Positions 20,919 through 33,131 of a stretch of DNA of 64,000 nt are shown here, piece after piece. The notes under the pieces were generated by a model. That model saw only the letters and a program-made list of their open reading frames with translations. It did no database searches and was not told the DNA's origin. The first letter of the stretch is position 1; every line of letters begins with the position of its first letter. The stretch covers positions 5,418,001 through 5,482,000 of the forward strand of contig PUDQ02000001.1 of assembly GCA_002964805.2 (NCBI GenBank). Reading direction: 5' to 3'. The translations under genes and the position numbers were made by a program. This DNA comes from Trametes villosa (taxonomy: Eukaryota > Basidiomycota > Agaricomycetes > Polyporales > Polyporaceae).

Positions 20919-22627
20919 ATGCTCTCCCTCGCAGCTCGCGCCGTAGTGCAGAAATGTACAACTCCACTCAGGCTTCCTCTCTCGGCCACCTTTACGACTG
21001 CTGCTTGCTTGCTCGCTGCACGAAATAAGAAACGGGCCGAAACCGAGGATCGGATAAACTACAACGACAAGTACTCTTTCTCGGACGTACCTGACCCAGA
21101 ACACGTCAACTACAGGCGCGTCACGGCCAACGACCTCGAGGATGAACGCGAACCCCCGCGGCAGGTGAAGATGCTTGTGCGCGACTTCATCGAGGACTCG
21201 CTGTACAATCCGCATTATGGCTACTTCTCGAAACAAGCCACCATCTTCACTGCTGCGGAGCCCATCGAGTTCTCGAAGCTCAAGAACATGGCAGCGTTCG
21301 AGGCGGAGGTCGCAGAACGCTATGCGGAGTATGGTGTTGACGGGGACGGCCCAGGGAAGCAGATATGGCATACTCCAACCGAGTTACTCAAGGTACGCCC
21401 CAGCTGAACGGGCCCCTGCAGCTACTTGACGTGATGCCGTCACAGCCATGGTACGGCCGCGCCCTTGCCCAATGCCTGGTGTCGGAGTACCTCTTGAAGT
21501 ATTTCCCGTACGAGGATTTCGTCATATACGAGATCGGCGCCGGAAACGGGACACTCGCCCTGAACATGCTCGACTATATCCGGGAGGAGTACCCTGATGT
21601 GTATGAGCGGACGCGGTACAACATCATCGAGATCAGCGAGAACCTTTCGCAAATGCAGAGGCAGAAGCTCGAACCCGTGCACCCGTGCGTTACCATCCAC
21701 AACAAGAGCATATTCCGCTGGGACACGCGAGAACCTGCCCCGTGCTATTTCGTTGCAATGGAAGTCATTGTGAGTGTTGCCTTCTGTGTATCGGCGCGTA
21801 TAATATGTACGAGCGACCCGACCTAGGACAACTTTGCGCACGACATGGTGCGCTATGACCTTCGCACCCTGGAGCCCTACCAAGGTCTCGTCACGATCGA
21901 CGCGAACGGAGACTTCAGCACGTACTACACCAAGATCACGGATCCGCTCATTAGCTCGTTCCTCGGCTTGCGCCGCTACCTCAACCACCCACCACCCATC
22001 CACCGGCTTCTCAAGCTCTCGCCCACCTTCCGGACATTCTACGCCAACCTCCCCTTCGCGCCGAACCTCTCTCCGCCCGAGTTCATCCCCACACGATTAC
22101 TAACCCTCCTCCGTACCCTCCGCCGACACTTCCCCCGGCACCGCCTCCTCCTCTCCGACTTCTCCTCGCTCCCCGACACCATCCCCGGTGTGAACGCGCC
22201 CGTCGTGCAGACGCGGTACCAGAACACGACCGTGCCATGTTCGACGCTCTTCGTCAAGCAGGGCTACTTCGACATCTTCTTCCCGACGCACTTCGAGAAC
22301 CTGCGGGACATGTACGAACACATCCTCGCGCAGCCGCTCCCGCTCGCGGATACCGCGCAGCACGCCGCGCGCGTGACGCCGCTGAGCACGACCGCGAGCC
22401 CGCTGGCGGAGGGGAACAGCTTCTTCTCGTCGTTCCACCCGAATACGCGGCGGCCGCCCGTGGACGGGATCACGTCGAGCAGCGGGCTGCCGGTGGGCGA
22501 GCGCAAGTCCGCGGTGTACTCGCACGCGGAGTTCATGAAGACGTACGCGGAGCTGGGACGGACACGCCTCCGGAGCGGCGAGAACCCGCTGTTGGATACG
22601 TACGAGAATGTAAAGTTCTTGTTCTGA
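20919..22627 (+). CDS. NDUFAF7/MidA mitochondrial protein-arginine methyltransferase
   Basis: Three exons (20919-21392, 21446-21769, 21827-22627) give 532 aa. The N-terminus is basic and amphipathic (MLSLAARAVVQKCTTPLRL), consistent with a mitochondrial presequence. Then RDFIEDSLYNPHYGYFSKQA is the family start motif. WYGRALAQCLVSEYLLKYFP leads to the SAM-binding loop YEIGAGNGTLALNML, and NIIEISENLSQMQRQKL is the acidic-ribose strand. The C-terminal half includes GLVTIDANGDFSTYYTKITD and a family end region (FVKQGYFDIFFPTHFENLRD). NDUFAF7 symmetrically dimethylates NDUFS2 during complex I assembly. I expect the same substrate here by homology. Confidence 0.92.
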
Positions 22628-23349
22628 GCCTTGCTTTTCACCTTGTTGGACACGGCCTTGCCGGGCGAGCTCGGGCGACATGTACCTCTCGCCAACCTCT
22701 CGCGCTCATTTGTCTGCGTCGTGACTTTTTGAAGCTTCGGCTTGGGTACGCACTGTGCATCGCGTTGCCATCAAGGCGCGCGGCCTCCCAGGCCATTCAG
22801 ACTCTCACCGCGGCCGTCGCAACCAAAAGCAGCCACATTCCTTCTGCACGCTGGATCGTGAACCTCTCCAAAGGTAAACAAGATCCGTGTAAGGCATATC
22901 CGGCGAGGAGGGGAGCAGCCGGACACTACTGCTATCGAGCCGGATACACGCAAACTCATGACTGTCGCGACGTTCACAAGAAGCTCTTGGCACCCGATCC
23001 TCCCTGTACGTACTTTCCTGAAAGCTTTTCCGTCAGAAATCAAGCATGCCGCCGGCGGCCACAAGGCCCTCTCCTTGACAACCGGCGCTCAGGCACGGAT
23101 CCTCGGGGAATGAGTGCGATTATCGCACCGCGCACCCTCGAGGTCCCGTTAAAAAGGCGGAGATGGCGTGGCCGGTGCTCCCAAAACCCTTCCTCTCGTT
23201 CCTCTGACCGGTTCAGCCTTCGCTCAAGCAGCCTCTCCTTTGTCTTTTTCTCAATCGACTTGCTGCTTCTGCCGTCTGCGACGGTCTTTGGAATCCTCCC
23301 TACAATCCTCGGTGTCGCTCGCTTGCCAGTCTCTCGCTCCCCTTCCAAG
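22628..23349. other. Intergenic region, promoter of the secreted protein gene
   Basis: About 720 bp without a gene. The last 150 bp are pyrimidine-rich, as is common just upstream of fungal start codons. Confidence 0.45.
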
Positions 23350-23882
23350 ATGCAGTTCGCTACCATTTTCTACGCGCTCTCCATGCTCTTCCTGTGCGCG
23401 TTCGCCGCGCCGCTGGAGGTGCGCCAGGAGACCGTCTCGAACGTGAAGTGCACGTCGAAGACGTGAGTTACCCATCACTCTCGCAATCCCGAGCCCGCCC
23501 AAGGCTAAAACGGGCTCACGCAGCGCACTTGACTTCCACACCTCCAACGTCGCGCTGCTCCAGATCTGCGGCGGCATCGCCGGCAAGATCCAGAAGTGCC
23601 AGGGCGCGCCGACGTCGACGACCGGCCAGTCGGGCAACGTCCGCTTCGCGATCACCCCCGTCATCAAGGGCGACAAGATCAACATCTCGAAGGGTCGCTG
23701 GGAGCGTGCGTGCCGTGTCTTCCGACTGCCCTATGTCTGTGTGGCTGAACTGACATGGGTATATGCGTTTAGAGGGCATCAAGGCCGCGTTCGCGGTGTG
23801 CGGCCAGAACATCCCCTTCACGGCCACCTTCGCTGGTGGTGCGCAGAAGGGCGACGTCAACGTTACCTACGGCACGGCGTAA
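23350..23882 (+). CDS. Small secreted protein, 134 aa, four cysteines in the mature part
   Basis: Exons 23350-23462, 23524-23705 and 23773-23882 sum to exactly 135 codons. The N-terminus MQFATIFYALSMLFLCAFAA is a signal peptide ending at APLEVRQ. The mature part has a beta-rich pattern (HTSNVALLQICGGIAGKIQ, FAITPVIKGDKINISKG, IKAAFAVCGQNIPFTATF) and cysteines in VKCTS, QICGG, QKCQG and AVCGQ, which could form two disulfides. Many Agaricomycete small secreted proteins have this size and no known role. I see no enzyme motif. Confidence 0.75.
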
Positions 23883-26174
23883 TGTGGGATGCTCTCTTTG
23901 GGTTGGTGGTGGTTGTATGGGTAGCTTCGCTATACTGGAATCACATGCGAGTTTCGCCAGGATATGCTTTGGCATTTGCGGTCGAAGAGCGTCACCGATC
24001 GCGATTCGCGAGTATCTCGCACGGAGGCGCCTGCGTGAGCCGTGGTCTCAAGAACCGGCGCTATACACGGAGTATCTTGCGGCGATGTTCGCGCGTGTTG
24101 TTGAGACGAGCAAGAGGTGGAAGGAGGAAAGAGGTGGATCACTGGATGCAGAGATGATCGGCGCGTTTGAGCGATGGCGTAAGGGCAGATCTGAGATCTA
24201 TGCAGATCCACAGCGTGGAACTGGCGATTGCGGCCGGCGCGGATAGAGTCAGAATCCGGGGATCCTAACGCCATTCGCGGGGCATTATAGCGGTATTCCG
24301 ACGGCGCCAGTATTACGATAGATTGGTCTTGTTATGACCGGGTTACGATGCGATTACGGTCGATATTGCGACAGCATGATAATCGCGTTAGAATATTGGT
24401 ACCCCAGGGTGAGCGCGGGTTCCGCCTGCTCGGCTTCCCCACTTCCAGGTTCCCCGATCTGAACGCGCGTACAATATTGACCGCATACACACGAAATTGT
24501 CAGGAGCATGTCAAATATATTGGTGAACGTATTAGTAGGAGACAAAACGGTACTAGTTGCGGTCCACTGGTACTCGGCGCGCTCGCGGTCACCTTAGCCC
24601 CACGCAGTGCGTGCATACATGCACTGAACTCGCGCATATAACCAGTTGACACTGCACACACAGTTTCAGTACACGGTGCACCATCACGCAGCGGGAGATT
24701 AAGAACATACCAAGGTCATTAGACTCTTCAGGTCCACCAAAAGGATTCGGGGACACAAGCCGAGCCCTGTCACAAGCGTGAGTCCAAATCAATGCGGACA
24801 GTGCATATGAACGACCGTACCTACAACGATGCAATGCTCGACGGTAAGGCGGCGCTGTCGAAGAATCAGGTAAGCCTCGATAGACGCGATGTTTCAAGTC
24901 ACTGATAGACGTACCTAGTGACAGTTCAATGCCTCGAACGGGTGCTTGCGAGATCTGCGGGTTGGGTTATTGTTGCGACATGATAATGAACATCGCGACG
25001 TACGGCTGCAGCGTGCGCCAACGGGGCCGGTAGGGAGGGAGCGAGAGCTAGAACGAGCCGGGGGAGATAGTGTTGGCGCTACTGTGAACATGGGAGTAGA
25101 GAAAAGAGTGAAGTCCAGCTCACTCGAGAGGAGCCCACACCTTCCGACCCACGCGACATTTAGGGCAGGCGACCGCGGTAATATCACTAGGATCGCGTCG
25201 CAATCAGCACATTCGGGCGATGTTCTATGCAAATAATGTTTTCGTTGGGATTGCGCTGTTATTCGCATAGAATGTCCGTATTCTACCGCTATTCTAAGCG
25301 CCAGCAATGCCCAGTTCCACGCTGTGATCGGTGTGCAAGTTCTCGCTGAGTGACTCTGTCCATCAGCAAAGTGGGTGTGCCCTCTGCGGACGGCTGAAAG
25401 CCCCCGCAGCCTAGGTATCGCGTTGTAGCCTTTGTCGTACGATATGAACTGCTGACTGGAGGCCATGGGCTCTACTAGGTCACCGTCTCGGGCTCGCGCG
25501 GGCTGCAAGGCACGGCGCGACGGCGTACAGCAGGCGACAGAAGGTGGCGCGCGGGCTTGTAGCGCGATGCCGTATCGCGCGCCAGGCTCTGCAGCGCGAT
25601 GCGGGCGGAGGCACACCCATGCGCGGGGTCTTGCAGGCGACTAGAACGCCGGGGCGGCGATGTTGTAGCCTCCCATGGTAGCTCGCGCGGGAGTCTATAG
25701 CCCGCGTGCGGCGCACGGGAGAGCGCGCAGCTACGGCGCCGCGTCACTTGGGAGGCGGCCCCAGGTGCACCGTGCAGTCGAATAAAGACAATAAAAATTC
25801 ATTTATTACGAACGCTGCGGGGGCGCGTGAGCAGTACAGTACTATTACAACACGGAGGGCGCGCGGCGCGCGGTTTTGAAGGTCCGGGGCAAGCGGCGGG
25901 TGAGAGCAACGAGCGAGAGCGTGACGAGAGCAAGGGGCGAGCACAAAGAGGAGCCAAGGCGCCTGCGAGAACAACAAGAGCCGGAGAGAGGGGCGAGAGC
26001 CACGGCAGCGAGCCTGATGAGGGCGTCGGAGAGCAGCGAGAGCGGGCGAACGAGAGCCTGGCAGCAGCCGAGAGACAGAGTGTACGGCGGGGCGACGGCA
26101 GCTTTCCTGGCAACAACAGTGAGCAAATATAGGCGTGTGTATTCATGCACGTACCGGTTTTCCGATGCCCTTGC
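23883..26174. other. Gene-poor region left of the transposon
   Basis: About 2.3 kb with no exon chain. The right part (25400-25750) is GC-rich and repeats the heptamer TTGTAGC three times (near 25417, 25557 and 25662), which could be subterminal repeats of the adjoining element. AATAAA read on the minus strand near 25800 fits the 3' end of the DUF6698 transcript. Confidence 0.4.
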
Positions 26175-28171
26175 TCAGGCAGTGTTGCCCCCGGAGGCTT
26201 CGGCGTCGTCAGCGTCGTCGGCGCGAGGCTCCAGTGCAGCTGATGCCTGCACAGCGGACTCCTCGGGGCCGGGTGCTTGCGCAGACGAGCTTGTGTCGGC
26301 CTCGTTGGCGGTGGCGGCGGCGGCGGCGGCGGCACGCTTGGCCTTCCTCGCGTCGATCTCCTGGAGCATCAGCTCATACGAGCTGGGCTCGTCATCGTCC
26401 GAGTCCTCGTCGTCCGAGCCGGTCTCCTTGAGGACGCGCCTGTGCGAAAGTGTAAGTATACCAGGGCGCGAAGCTCGGCGGGAGTCCTACTCACTGTTCG
26501 TACCACCCTGTAATCTCCTCCTGCCAGTCGCCGTCGCGCAGGATCCCGGTCATGATGCTGCTCACGAAGTCTTCGACGGTAAAGTCGCCGTCCTTGACTG
26601 CCCAATCGTTTTGGTCGTTCAGCGCGAAACGTAGCTGCAGGATTGAGAATCAGCTTATATATGTATCAGCTACCCGCAGTGTTGTGCTGACCAAGACGGC
26701 GACGTAGATGATCGCCATGGTGTTGATGCATCCGTCCACCCACTCAATCTTGGTGGAGACCGAAGGCTTGCCCTTCCGCTTCGAGTGCCCGAAAAAGGCT
26801 GAGGAGGGCCCCGTGTAAACAACCTGGAAGGACTGGTGTATGCGGGGTGGTCAGCGATACATACACACGAGGTGCAGGCAACTTAACCTTGAGGGCGAGG
26901 GTGCTCTTCAAGAAGCCGGCGAGCTGGTCGTTGGGATCAACCAGCTTCTGATCGTACATGCACAGCGGCCACTTGCGGCCGGTTACATGCGGCCGAGGCG
27001 TCTTCACGTCCCGGACCGCGCGACAAAACCTGATGTGTAATCAAGTATCAGTACAGCAACAGGTGTGATTCGACAAGACCTACTCCTCTGTGTCGTTGTC
27101 GAATCGATCAAGCATCTTGATGGGGCAAAGCAGCCGCCCCGTCTCGGCATGCTTGAACCCGCGGTTAAGCTTGTTGTCGAGGCTCTTGTCCGTGAAGCCG
27201 GCGAGCTTGACGATGTACTCCTTGAGGCGTCCTAAGTCGTCGCCTCGTGCCTTGCCAGCCACAGTGCGCATCTGGGCAGAGCATGTCAGCGAAAGAAACC
27301 GTGTGAACAACGGACAAACCCATTGAGCGAGCTTGGTGACTAGCTGGGGGTGTTGGCGAAGATAGCCCGCGTTCTCCGCGATGCCCGGGAAGGCGAGTTT
27401 GATGCCTTCGAAGTAGGTCTTGACCTTCCAATAGTCGTCCCAAACCCTATACGCATAGAAATCAGTGGGTATATGCGCATATATGCGCTGATGACGCACG
27501 GTTTCTGCTGTTGCGGATCGTCTGGGCGGTAACGACCGTTGCGCGCGAGGCCCTTAGGCAGCACCGTCGGGTAGTCGACGTCAGGCCCGATCATGCGGGG
27601 AAGTGCGCGCGCGGCATCATGCAGGTACTGCACGCCCTGCGCAATGCGCGCGGCTTCCCTGTATGCGAGACGCGATTAGTTACCAGCGCATATAAGGGGC
27701 GCGTACATACGTCTTGCACTCAAGGATAGCCCACAGGTCATGGATATAGTCGGCGTCGTAAGTGAGGGGAGGCAGTGGGTTGTAGTTCTTGGCCAAGGGC
27801 TCGGGTGCCGGCTCGACGTCCTCGACTTCTTCAACGTAAGGCACGGAAGCCCTCTTCTTCTTCTTGACGCGAATGATCTGTTCCTCCTCGCTTGAAGACT
27901 CTTCGGCGACGTCGAGCGCGTTGCGGCTCATGGAGGGCTCTCCGACGTCCTGGCGCTGATTAGAGTTAGTGTGCTTGCGCTTCGCGCTTGCGCCAGACGA
28001 TTGGCTTGCTTGACTGCGATTGACTTGCGATGAGGATGGTGGGGAGGACGGATTGGCCGTGCGTGCACGCGCGTGCGGAGGAGAGGATGGCGGAGGGGTT
28101 GGCGGTGCAGCCGCTTTGCCCTTGCCTTTGTTGTGGACAGGCTTCAGGCCACGGAATCCGGGTGGGGGCAT
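26175..28171 (-). CDS. DUF6698 domain protein, probable transposon partner gene
   Basis: Start MPPPGFRGLKPVHNKGKGKA at 28171; about eight exons follow. The N-terminal 120 residues are Ser/Pro/Lys-rich with basic runs (KRKH, VKKKKRA) suggesting nuclear import. The domain contains YLHDAARALPRMIGPDVDYP, YFEGIKLAFPGIAENAGYL, the conserved NRGFKHAETGRLLCPIKM, GRKWPLCMYDQKLVDP, VVYTGPSSAFFG and INTMAIIYVAVLVSTTL. The Arg-Gly-Phe-(N/K)-His plus TGPSSA plus IAYVA pattern is what I know from DUF6698 proteins. After the domain is an acidic patch (GSDDEDSDDDEPSS) and an alanine run coded by a GGC/GCG microsatellite near 26300-26335. Biochemical role unknown; no catalytic motif seen. Its head-to-head position with the transposase suggests a transposon accessory function. 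Confidence 0.75.
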
Positions 28172-28468
28172 AGCGGGAGATGGTAGTGGTAGGAGGAAAA
28201 GAGATGCGGAGATCAGATAAGCCAGGGCGGAGGGGTTTTTGTAGGGCACGCAGAGTGGAAAGAGAGAGCAGGAATATGCGCGCAAGCTGGCTATATGCGG
28301 TCACGTGGACGCAGGGCTTGAGTGGACGCGACGCGACGCGACGCGATTGAGCGCGTCATGCGGGCGTCTAAGACTTGCAGCTTTTCGCGTGCTCTCGCCG
28401 TCCGCCCCGCCCTTCTCTCTCCTCCGCTCGACGCATCCTCCTCGCTGCTGCCCCCGCTCACTCCTAAA
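28172..28468. promoter_or_regulatory. Shared divergent promoter of DUF6698 and Plavaka transposase
   Basis: The 297 bp between the two start codons must drive both genes. It contains a pentanucleotide run, four to five units of ACGCG at about 28325-28345, and pyrimidine-rich DNA before the transposase ATG. Confidence 0.5.
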
Positions 28469-31400
28469 ATGTTTCCATGCACGGCGCGCGGATGCAAGTT
28501 CAAGGCAAACGTTCCGGGCGGGCTTGCAGTTCATCAGAAAAAGTGTGCACATCTCGTGCCTAGCGTAGCCGCCACTCTGCGCAAACGCGTACTCGAGGAT
28601 GCGGAGGAGGAACAGCGCAAACGCGCGAGGCTACAAGAACAGGATGAAGTAGTGCCAGAGGTATGATTTAGGGTCTTTATGTACCATTCTATGGCTAGAA
28701 CTAACGCATACAACCAGCTGCTCATTCCCCTCCCACCCCCCAGCCCTCCTCCTGCACCCCGCACTCGCTCCGGCAGGCCCGCGCGCGTGCTGCGCATACC
28801 TAAGCGACTTGTAGACTACATTCCACACACAAAAGACGACATGCCCGCACACCTCGCCGACGCTTTCCCCGACCCACCCACTCAACCTCCCTCGCGGTAC
28901 ATCTCGCCGACCGTTGAGGACGCAGAGGACGAGGACGCCGCTGGAGACGTCTTCCAAACTGAGCCGAACGCTTTCGGCCTGTTTCGCGAGTACACGGTCG
29001 CCCCGCAGCGCGATCCGGAGGCTGGTACCTCGCTGTCTGATCTCTGTGACGCTCCCACACTCGACAAGGGCGCGAACCATGCCAATGACCCCGACCTTCG
29101 GTACGCGAGCATCTACTGGCTTGCGCGCAAGGACGAGAACCCGCCAGAAGGAGCTGCAAAAGGTTTGGCACTCGGCCCGTTTCCGAACTGCTCACAGTTC
29201 CGCATCACGGACTGGCATTACAACGCCGCGTTGACAAAGTCTAAGGAGGACCTCGACGACCTGATCGACCTGCTCTGTTCGGAGGGCTTCTGCACTGCCG
29301 ATCTGGCGGGATTCAACGCCGACTCTGCCCAGAAACTGCTCGACGAGTATCAGCACCCCACGGGGCTTTTCTCAGCGGCGGACGGGTGGAGACAAGGCTC
29401 GGTGACGGTTCCCCTTCCCAAGACCAGGTTCAAGCACGCGTCCGAGGCCGCTGCACCGAGCTTCACGGTCGACGGCGTTTACCACCGCAGCATTACGGCG
29501 ACTATACGCGGTGCAGCCGAGGACAAGCGGTTCGCCGAGCAATACCATTGGACGCCGAACAGCTTGTTCTGGCAACCTCCTTCGCACACATCGTCGGACG
29601 GTACCCCGGATCCCTCTCGCCCGATACGGGTGGTCACCGACGTCTACAACTCCAACCGAATGCAGCGCGAGTTTGCCGCAATTCAGGCTAAGCCGCGGAA
29701 CCCCAAGGATGACCCCAGCGTCGAGCGCGTCATCGCTGCTATTCAGCTCTGGTCGGACGCGACACACTTGACGAACTTTGGATCGGCCTCCCTATGGCCG
29801 ATCTATCTATACTTCGGCAATCTGTCGAAGTACATCCGCGGGATGCCCACGGAGTTTGCTGCGCACCATTTGGCTTACATTCCATCAGTAAGTCTCTCAC
29901 TTGGCGTGTTCCCGTGCTCGTGCTTGCGCTAATACTATCACTATAGTTGCCCGACCAGCTCAAGGACTTCTACAAGGCCGAGTACGCGTCCGCGCCATCT
30001 GCGGACGTCCTGACGTTCTGCAAGAGGGAGCTTATGCAGCAGATATGGCTGCTCTTGCTTGACGAAGAATTTATGGACGCCTATGAACACGGGATCCTCG
30101 TTACCTGCGGCGATGGCGTGGTCCGGCGCATCTTCCCCCGGATTTTCTCATACTCGGCAGACTACCCCGAAAAGTGAGTCCAGCCCCGCGCTCGTGTGCA
30201 TCAGCATCTGATGGCTTTCACACAGGATTCTCCTCACCGCCCTCAAGCCCTTGTCGAGCCACCCATGCCCTCGCTGTCTCATCAACCACGACGACCTCTG
30301 CGATGCTGGAACCCCTGAGGACGCTCTCCGCCGAGCAGAGAAGCGCATCGACACACCTAGACTACGGCGGGACATTGTGCGGGCCCGCAAGCTAGTGTTT
30401 GAGCGAGGAGTTGCGCTCTCGAGCAAGAAACTCAAGAAGCATCTCGACTTCGGGTCGCTGAACCCCATACAGGTCAGTTCTGCTCCCCACTGCCGACACC
30501 GTTGCCTCCTCATGAGTTCTTCAGTCCGCCTTTTCAACACGCCTCGCACGCTTCGGCTTGAACTTCTACGACCTGTTTGTCCCCGACCTCATGCACGAGT
30601 TTGAACTCGGCGTGTGGAAGGGGACTTTTATTCACCTTATACGCCTCCTAGCGGCTCAAGGTGAAGACACTGTCCAGGAGTTCAATCGGCGGTGAGTGAT
30701 TCACAGCCCCCGTACTACATCACACGGACCGCTTACACATACACACCAAGAATGCGGAACATGCCGACGTTTGGACGTGACAGAATCCGCAAGTTCTGGA
30801 ACGATGTCTCGGCTCGCAAGCAGCTCGCCGCTCGAGACTACGAAGACTTCCTGGTTGTAAGTGTTGACCTACACTTTGCGTCAATGAAACCTGACCCGAC
30901 AATACTTGGCAGTGCATGATGCCCGCCTTCGAGGGTCTTCTTCCCCTCAAATATGACCAGACGGTGCTCGATCTTCTGTTCGAGCTTGCCAACTGGCACG
31001 CTCTCGCGAAGTTGCGCCTCCACACAGAGGTCACGGTCGACACCCTCCGCGCGGCGACCACGCACATGACGACCGCGATGCGCGAGTTCGCGAGCGGTAC
31101 GTGTGATCGCTATGAAACACACGAGCTCGCAAAGGAGACGGAAGCACGCGTTCGCCGCGAAGAGAAGAACCCGGATGGCCCGCCGCCGAACCGCGAGCGC
31201 AAGATCGTGCACTTCAACGTTCCAAACACGCCCAAGTATCATTTCATGGTCGACTACGCGGACGCCATCGAAGAGGTCGGTACGACCGACAACGTTAACT
31301 CCCAAATTGTACGTGCATAAACTGGCATCTTGAGTTCGCGCTGATCTTAACATTCACACAGTGCGAGCTCGAACACCGTCACGTCAAGCGTTTCTATGCA

Positions 31401-33131
31401 CGCACGAACAAAATTCGGTATGCGCTTCAGATCGCGAAGCACCAGCGGCGCGCGGCGCTCCTGCGCGCTCTGCGGGAACTTGACGACTACGTCCCGCGCC
31501 GGCTGCGCAAATCGCGTGCAAAAGGATCCAAGGCTGCAGCGGGACAACCACCGGGAGGACAGGACTCTGACGACCGTGCTGACTTGCCCTTGCCTCCGAC
31601 CGATCCGCTCAGCCACTACGCGATGTCCGATTCGCGCCGCCTCCCTATCCGCCTTCGCAACTGGGTCTCTCAACACGATGCGGACCCCGCAGTAGCTGTG
31701 AGTCCGCCGTTTGCAGGCTGAGTGGTGCGAGAGGCACAAGAACTCACATGACATGTATAGAACTTCATCCCCGACCTGCGCGAGCACTTCTTGAGCAGGA
31801 TGCTCGACCCGAACCCGGACTCCGCGCATGACGACGCCATCCCACCGTACACGCACCATCAGCTCGACGGAATCGAGATCGAGGACGAGTGCATCTACCG
31901 ACACAAGCTCCTCCGCATCAACTTCACAACATACGATCTACGGCGCGACCAGGACGTCATCAATCCTCGAACTCACCCGGATATCATGATGCTCGCGCCC
32001 GACGGCCACGCTCACCCGTTCCTTTATGCTCGGGTTATTGACATCTTCCACGCGAACGTACGCTACGTAGGGCCGGGGTCCACTCGCTCGATGTGCCGGT
32101 ACCAGCGGATCGACTTCCTGCGAGTCCGCTGGCTCGAACTCGATGACGAAGAGCGGTCCGGGTTTCAGGCACGTCGCCTGCCGTGCGTACGCTTCCCTGA
32201 CGCCTCGGACTCGGATAACCAAGCCTTCGGCTTCGTTGACCCGGACGAGGTCTTGCGTGCGTCTTACCTGATGCCGGCCTTCGCCCACGGTACGACGGAC
32301 GAGCTACTGGGGCCCTCGAAGCTGGCCCGGCGGGCGTCGGACAACAACAACGATTACGAGAAGTATTACATTGGAATGTGAGTACTACAGCTCTGCCCAC
32401 TCTCATCGAGCACTCAAGTGACTAATCATTACCCCTCGGTTCAGCTTTGTAGACCGGGACATGTATATGCGCTATCTCGGCGGCGGTGTCGGCCACCGCG
32501 AGATCGGCGTGGATCTTGAGGCATCTAAGGAGCATGCGAAGCGATGGCCGCGTCTCAAGCACGACTCCGAAGGCCCCTCTAGGGCATCCTCCGAGGAAGG
32601 AGCGGCGGACGCTCTCGCAGCAGATCGCGCGGACTCACCGCACTCCGAGTCGACCCAGTCCCTACAACCCGACGTCCGCCGGTCTGCGCCGCGCAGCGCG
32701 CACGTCGACCGTGACGTCGTGCGCCGGGACTCAGGCGCCGCTCACAACGACAGTGACGGGTCCGCGCCGGTGCGCAACACCAGGTCGCGCGGGCGAGCAG
32801 TGCCCGCTCGTGCTGGAGACAGCGAGGGGCGAGCTGGGGCCGAGGACGAGACACAGGCGCGGTCGACGACGACGCAGGCGGAGAGGACGAACTCGAGGAG
32901 GACGAACTCGAGGAGGACGAACTCGAGGAGGACGACGTTGAGGAGGACGACGTCGAGCCGGACGACGTTGACGCGGACGACTTCGACGCGGACGACTTCG
33001 ATGGAGATGTCGCAGACGAGCTCGCAGGAGATGCGCTGGGCGAAGAGGGGGAGGAGGACGAGGGAGCTTATGACGAGGACGGAGAGTACTATGACCTTGT
33101 ATTCACGGCCGAAGGCTTCGCGCCTCTGTGA
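28469..33131 (+). CDS. Plavaka transposase
   Basis: Begins with a C2H2-like finger (FPCTARGCKFKANVPGGL then HQKKCAH). Later landmarks of the family: LVDYIPHTKDDMPAHLAD; FGSASLWPIYLYFGNLSKYI; DGVVRRIFPRIFSYSADYPE; a CPRCL knuckle; NFYDLFVPDLMHEFELGVWK, the most conserved block with acidic residues expected for the RNase-H-like core; TTDNVNSQ and ELEHRHVKRFYARTNK; and RYLGGGVGH near the end. About ten exons have usable splice sites, with no internal stops until the tail, so the copy could be young. The end is ambiguous: the frame used through GGGVGH stays open to 33174 with an Arg/Thr-rich tail, whereas a different frame gives an acidic tail ending EGFAPL at 33131, the family-like end. A frame change near 32840-32880 is suspected. 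Confidence 0.85.
32883..33002 (+). repeat. 15-bp minisatellite in the transposase tail
   Basis: Eight tandem 15-bp units; the first three are identical (GAGGACGAACTCGAG) and the rest drift. In the acidic frame each unit codes Glu/Asp-rich pentapeptides (EDELE, EDDVE, PDDVD, ADDFD). Confidence 0.8.

Larger units (their letters stand above)
26175..33131. mobile_element. Plavaka-type DNA transposon, coding core
   Basis: A Plavaka transposase (plus) and a DUF6698 protein (minus) diverge from a shared promoter of 297 bp, with no unrelated gene between or beside them inside the block. Plavaka is a cut-and-paste superfamily related to CMC/EnSpm, described from basidiomycetes. DUF6698 genes are multicopy in Agaricomycetes, so joint carriage is reasonable but is inference. 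The coordinates given are the outer stop codons. I could not define the ends: the only pair I noted, CACTTGGG at 25745 and its complement at 33540, is short enough to be chance and has no matching target duplication. Confidence 0.65.
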
